Program-made: the position numbers and the translations under genes
Notes under the pieces: generated by a model
The model's input: the letters and a program-made list of their open reading frames with translations, nothing else
The model's database searches: none
What the model was told of the DNA's origin: nothing
In this document: positions 62,101 to 64,000 of the stretch, piece after piece
Layout of the letters: every line of letters begins with the position of its first letter
How positions within the stretch are numbered: position 1 is the stretch's first letter
DNA from: Phylloscopus collybita
Taxonomy: Eukaryota > Chordata > Aves > Passeriformes > Phylloscopidae
Assembly: GCA_027886175.1 (NCBI GenBank)
Contig: JAJNNQ010000026.1
Span: forward strand, 11,012,001-11,076,000
Length of the DNA stretch: 64,000 bases
Direction: 5' to 3'

Positions 62101-64000
62101 CACCTTGCTCTGTGCAAGGTGCAAACTGCTGGTGGAGCTTGGAGTAGCAGGGTGGATTTGGAGATGAAGCTCCGTAGTTGTGAAGGAGAGCGCTTGTGCA
62201 GCACTGACTAGTTTGTGAACAAGAGATGTGGCTCTTAGTGTGGAGCAGGATGTTGGAGAAGGTGCTCCCCAATCCTTGCACCAGTTTTCTTGTAAGGCTT
62301 TGCTCATCATCCTGGTCTCATCAGTCTGTGTATTTTTGAGACTCCTCAGGACTCTCAAGTCCTGGGATACAAAATGAAAAGCTTAATTCCAGTAAGTGTT
62401 GGCCTCTTTGTCAGGATTCATTCATTTTCTGTAGTGATTCACATTGGGATACTGGGCAGCAAGATAGGGAGCTCAGCTTCCAGTATTCTTTCCACTCAGC
62501 ACCTCTGTGTCAGCATCAGCTTCTTCTGTCCTCCTGTCAATCTTTTCAGACGAAATTTGTGTGGCTCTGATAGAAGGGAAACAATGTTGTTCCACCAAAC
62601 TCAAGTATTTGCTGAAGGTCTCTGCTTTCACTGCATCTGTCATTGGCAGCTGTAAGAAAGCCAGAGTCATTTTGGCTGCTGAAGCGATTTGGCAATTTAT
62701 TGTGTGTGTTTCAGCAGCACTAATCAGGGCTAAATTTGACCAAATTGAATTTAAGTTTTGTTTGCTTCTTCACCAGTCAATGGAGGTATAATAATGTCTT
62801 CTGGGGGGTTGATGAGATTTCACTGCACAGGCCAGAAGGGTTTCTCTTAATTGAGTCTGACCTCTAGTAGCTCACTGTTTTGGTTTGCTTTTCTAGTCTT
62901 CTCTCTAAGCCTGAGAACGCAACCTTGACCTTCTGCGACCTATGCTGCAGCTGCTCACATGTGAAAAGAAATGCCACAACTTGGACATGATGATCCTTGT
63001 GGGTCCGTTCCAGCTCAGCATATTCTGTGATTCTGTGCACTTCAGACACATTTCCTTTGGCAAAATGCCTCCTCGCTTGCCCCATTTTTGCATGGCATAA
63101 GCAATCAAGTTTTTTAAGTACAAAAAAATATCATTTACAGCAGGTTTTTATTGGATGGATTTTGTTTGTTTCTTTTTGGGGGAGAGCTGCACTGGAGATT
63201 GCCTTTATGTTGTTGACATGTAAATTTTAATGTAGTAGTATGTTTATTAATGCTTCCAGCTGTTTTTCTGTTTCATTCTACAAATTAACGCTTCAGCCAT
63301 TTAATTAAAACCTTTGGGATTTTTTTTTTTTTAATTTCAGTTTCCCTTTTTAGTTTAAGTATCTTCTGTATGACTCTTTAACCTCATTTTAAAAGTACTT
63401 TGGTTGGTTTGTGATCTGAGTTATAATGAGTCAATATAATTTTCTTCCTAAATTTGACCAGTGAGATGAAGAGCAATTCAAAGTTTTCTGATAAGCATGC
63501 ATGGAGCTTTGGATTATTGCTTTCTTTCTCTGTATTCCAATGAGTACAGTTTCATCCTTTTGGTTGCTTCCAGTGGAGAAATTAACTTAGAAGATATTTG
63601 CCATCAGTTCATGCATGCAAGAAAAAAATTGCTTGCGAAAAGTTTTCAAAGGTAATTTCAGCATTGTCTTTATTTAGTTTTGCACCCATTAAATGAGTGT
63701 GGGGAGCAGTAGCTACTTAAGAGAAATGAGGTGTTAACAGAAAATAAGAAGTGTGGAATAAGTTGGGCTGTGTACCTGCAGCTTGTGGGTTCCCGAGCAG
63801 CAACTGCTGTATGAATTCTCAGCCCTTTGTCTGGAGTAACTCTGGGCTCTCCTGCAGTTGTAACACAGGATAAAATTATGCTTGTGGATAGCTAACACTC
63901 AATATACACCTTCTGCTAGAAGTTTACAAGCTGCCACAAGCTATTATACAGCATTTGAGACCAGAACGAGGGACTTCTGGCCCAAGGTTCATGAAATTTG
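59121..64000. other. Inferred intron, no feature recognised
   Basis: No repeat family, exon or RNA gene is supported. Several frames of 60-110 codons at 60.1-60.8 and 61.7-62.8 kb overlap on both strands and have no recognisable domain. A T-rich run lies near 63,321-63,332. Confidence 0.5.

Larger units (their letters stand above)
31986..64000 (+). other. Inferred first intron, running past the window end
   Basis: From the donor to the window end no exon is convincingly supported. The sequence carries many simple repeats and old transposon pieces, as expected of a long vertebrate first intron. Small open frames (for example 39,687-39,980; 52,556-52,774; 58,217-58,622; 62,507-62,791) show no recognisable domain and usually overlap others in different frames. 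Stretches between the listed features hold nothing I can identify. If the donor is not used, this is intergenic DNA instead. Confidence 0.5.

Noticed and set aside
1..64000. CRISPR arrays, operons, phage or defence-system genes, tRNA or rRNA genes
   Set aside because: No regularly spaced repeats with unique spacers, no bacterial-style gene packing and no recognisable structural RNA. The repeats and intron-scale spacing are those of a vertebrate nuclear genome.

Overview
This is non-coding-rich vertebrate nuclear DNA, most likely from a bird and plausibly a passerine. The evidence is three CR1 LINE fragments (one still readable as the C-terminal part of the CR1 ORF2 protein), two LTRs plus a short LTR-related element of endogenous-retrovirus type (one LTR and the short element each have exact 5-bp target duplications), a base composition that is AT-leaning outside one strong CpG island, and intron-scale spacing. 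No bacterial, plasmid or phage feature is present. Family names are recalled from general knowledge of avian repeats; no database was searched.

Layout. 1-30.6 kb reads as intergenic or distal-regulatory DNA. It holds a modest GC/CpG-rich patch (about 0.40-0.84 kb), a TATA-containing GC-rich patch with a perfect palindrome (6.36-6.56 kb), a solitary LTR (13,314-13,874), a G/T low-complexity block (14.36-14.62 kb), a plus-strand CR1 relic (about 15.0-15.4 kb), a 248-bp LTR-like element (20,967-21,214) and two possible ancient MIR/CORE-SINE relics. No convincing protein-coding exon was seen there. The short open frames have no recognisable domains and overlap on both strands, as expected by chance.

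31.19-32.37 kb is a dense CpG island and the only clear gene start. It has paired CCAAT boxes, GC boxes and no TATA box. A GC-rich leader follows, ending at a good splice donor (CAG|GTAACG, intron from 31,986). The only ATG in the leader opens a 13-codon uORF, so the inferred first exon looks entirely 5' UTR. If the donor is used, everything from 31,986 to the window end is a first intron of more than 32 kb on the plus strand. The gene cannot be named because no confident coding exon lies in the window.

32-64 kb (inferred intron) holds an overlapping triple TGCATG (RBFOX-type) site beside a G-rich run 46 nt past the donor, a 103-nt pure pyrimidine tract, several G/T or A/C low-complexity blocks (one with T7 tracts phased at about 11 bp), a 10-bp-arm ETS/IRF-like inverted repeat, an ERVL-like LTR containing a minisatellite and duplicated U3 motifs, two minus-strand CR1 fragments, a 52-nt poly(T), and one possible alternative first coding exon (ATG in a strong Kozak context directly before a strong donor, 44,575-44,586). 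I found no evidence of a novel multi-gene system. The most useful leads are the promoter/first-exon architecture, the candidate alternative exon and the repeat structures.
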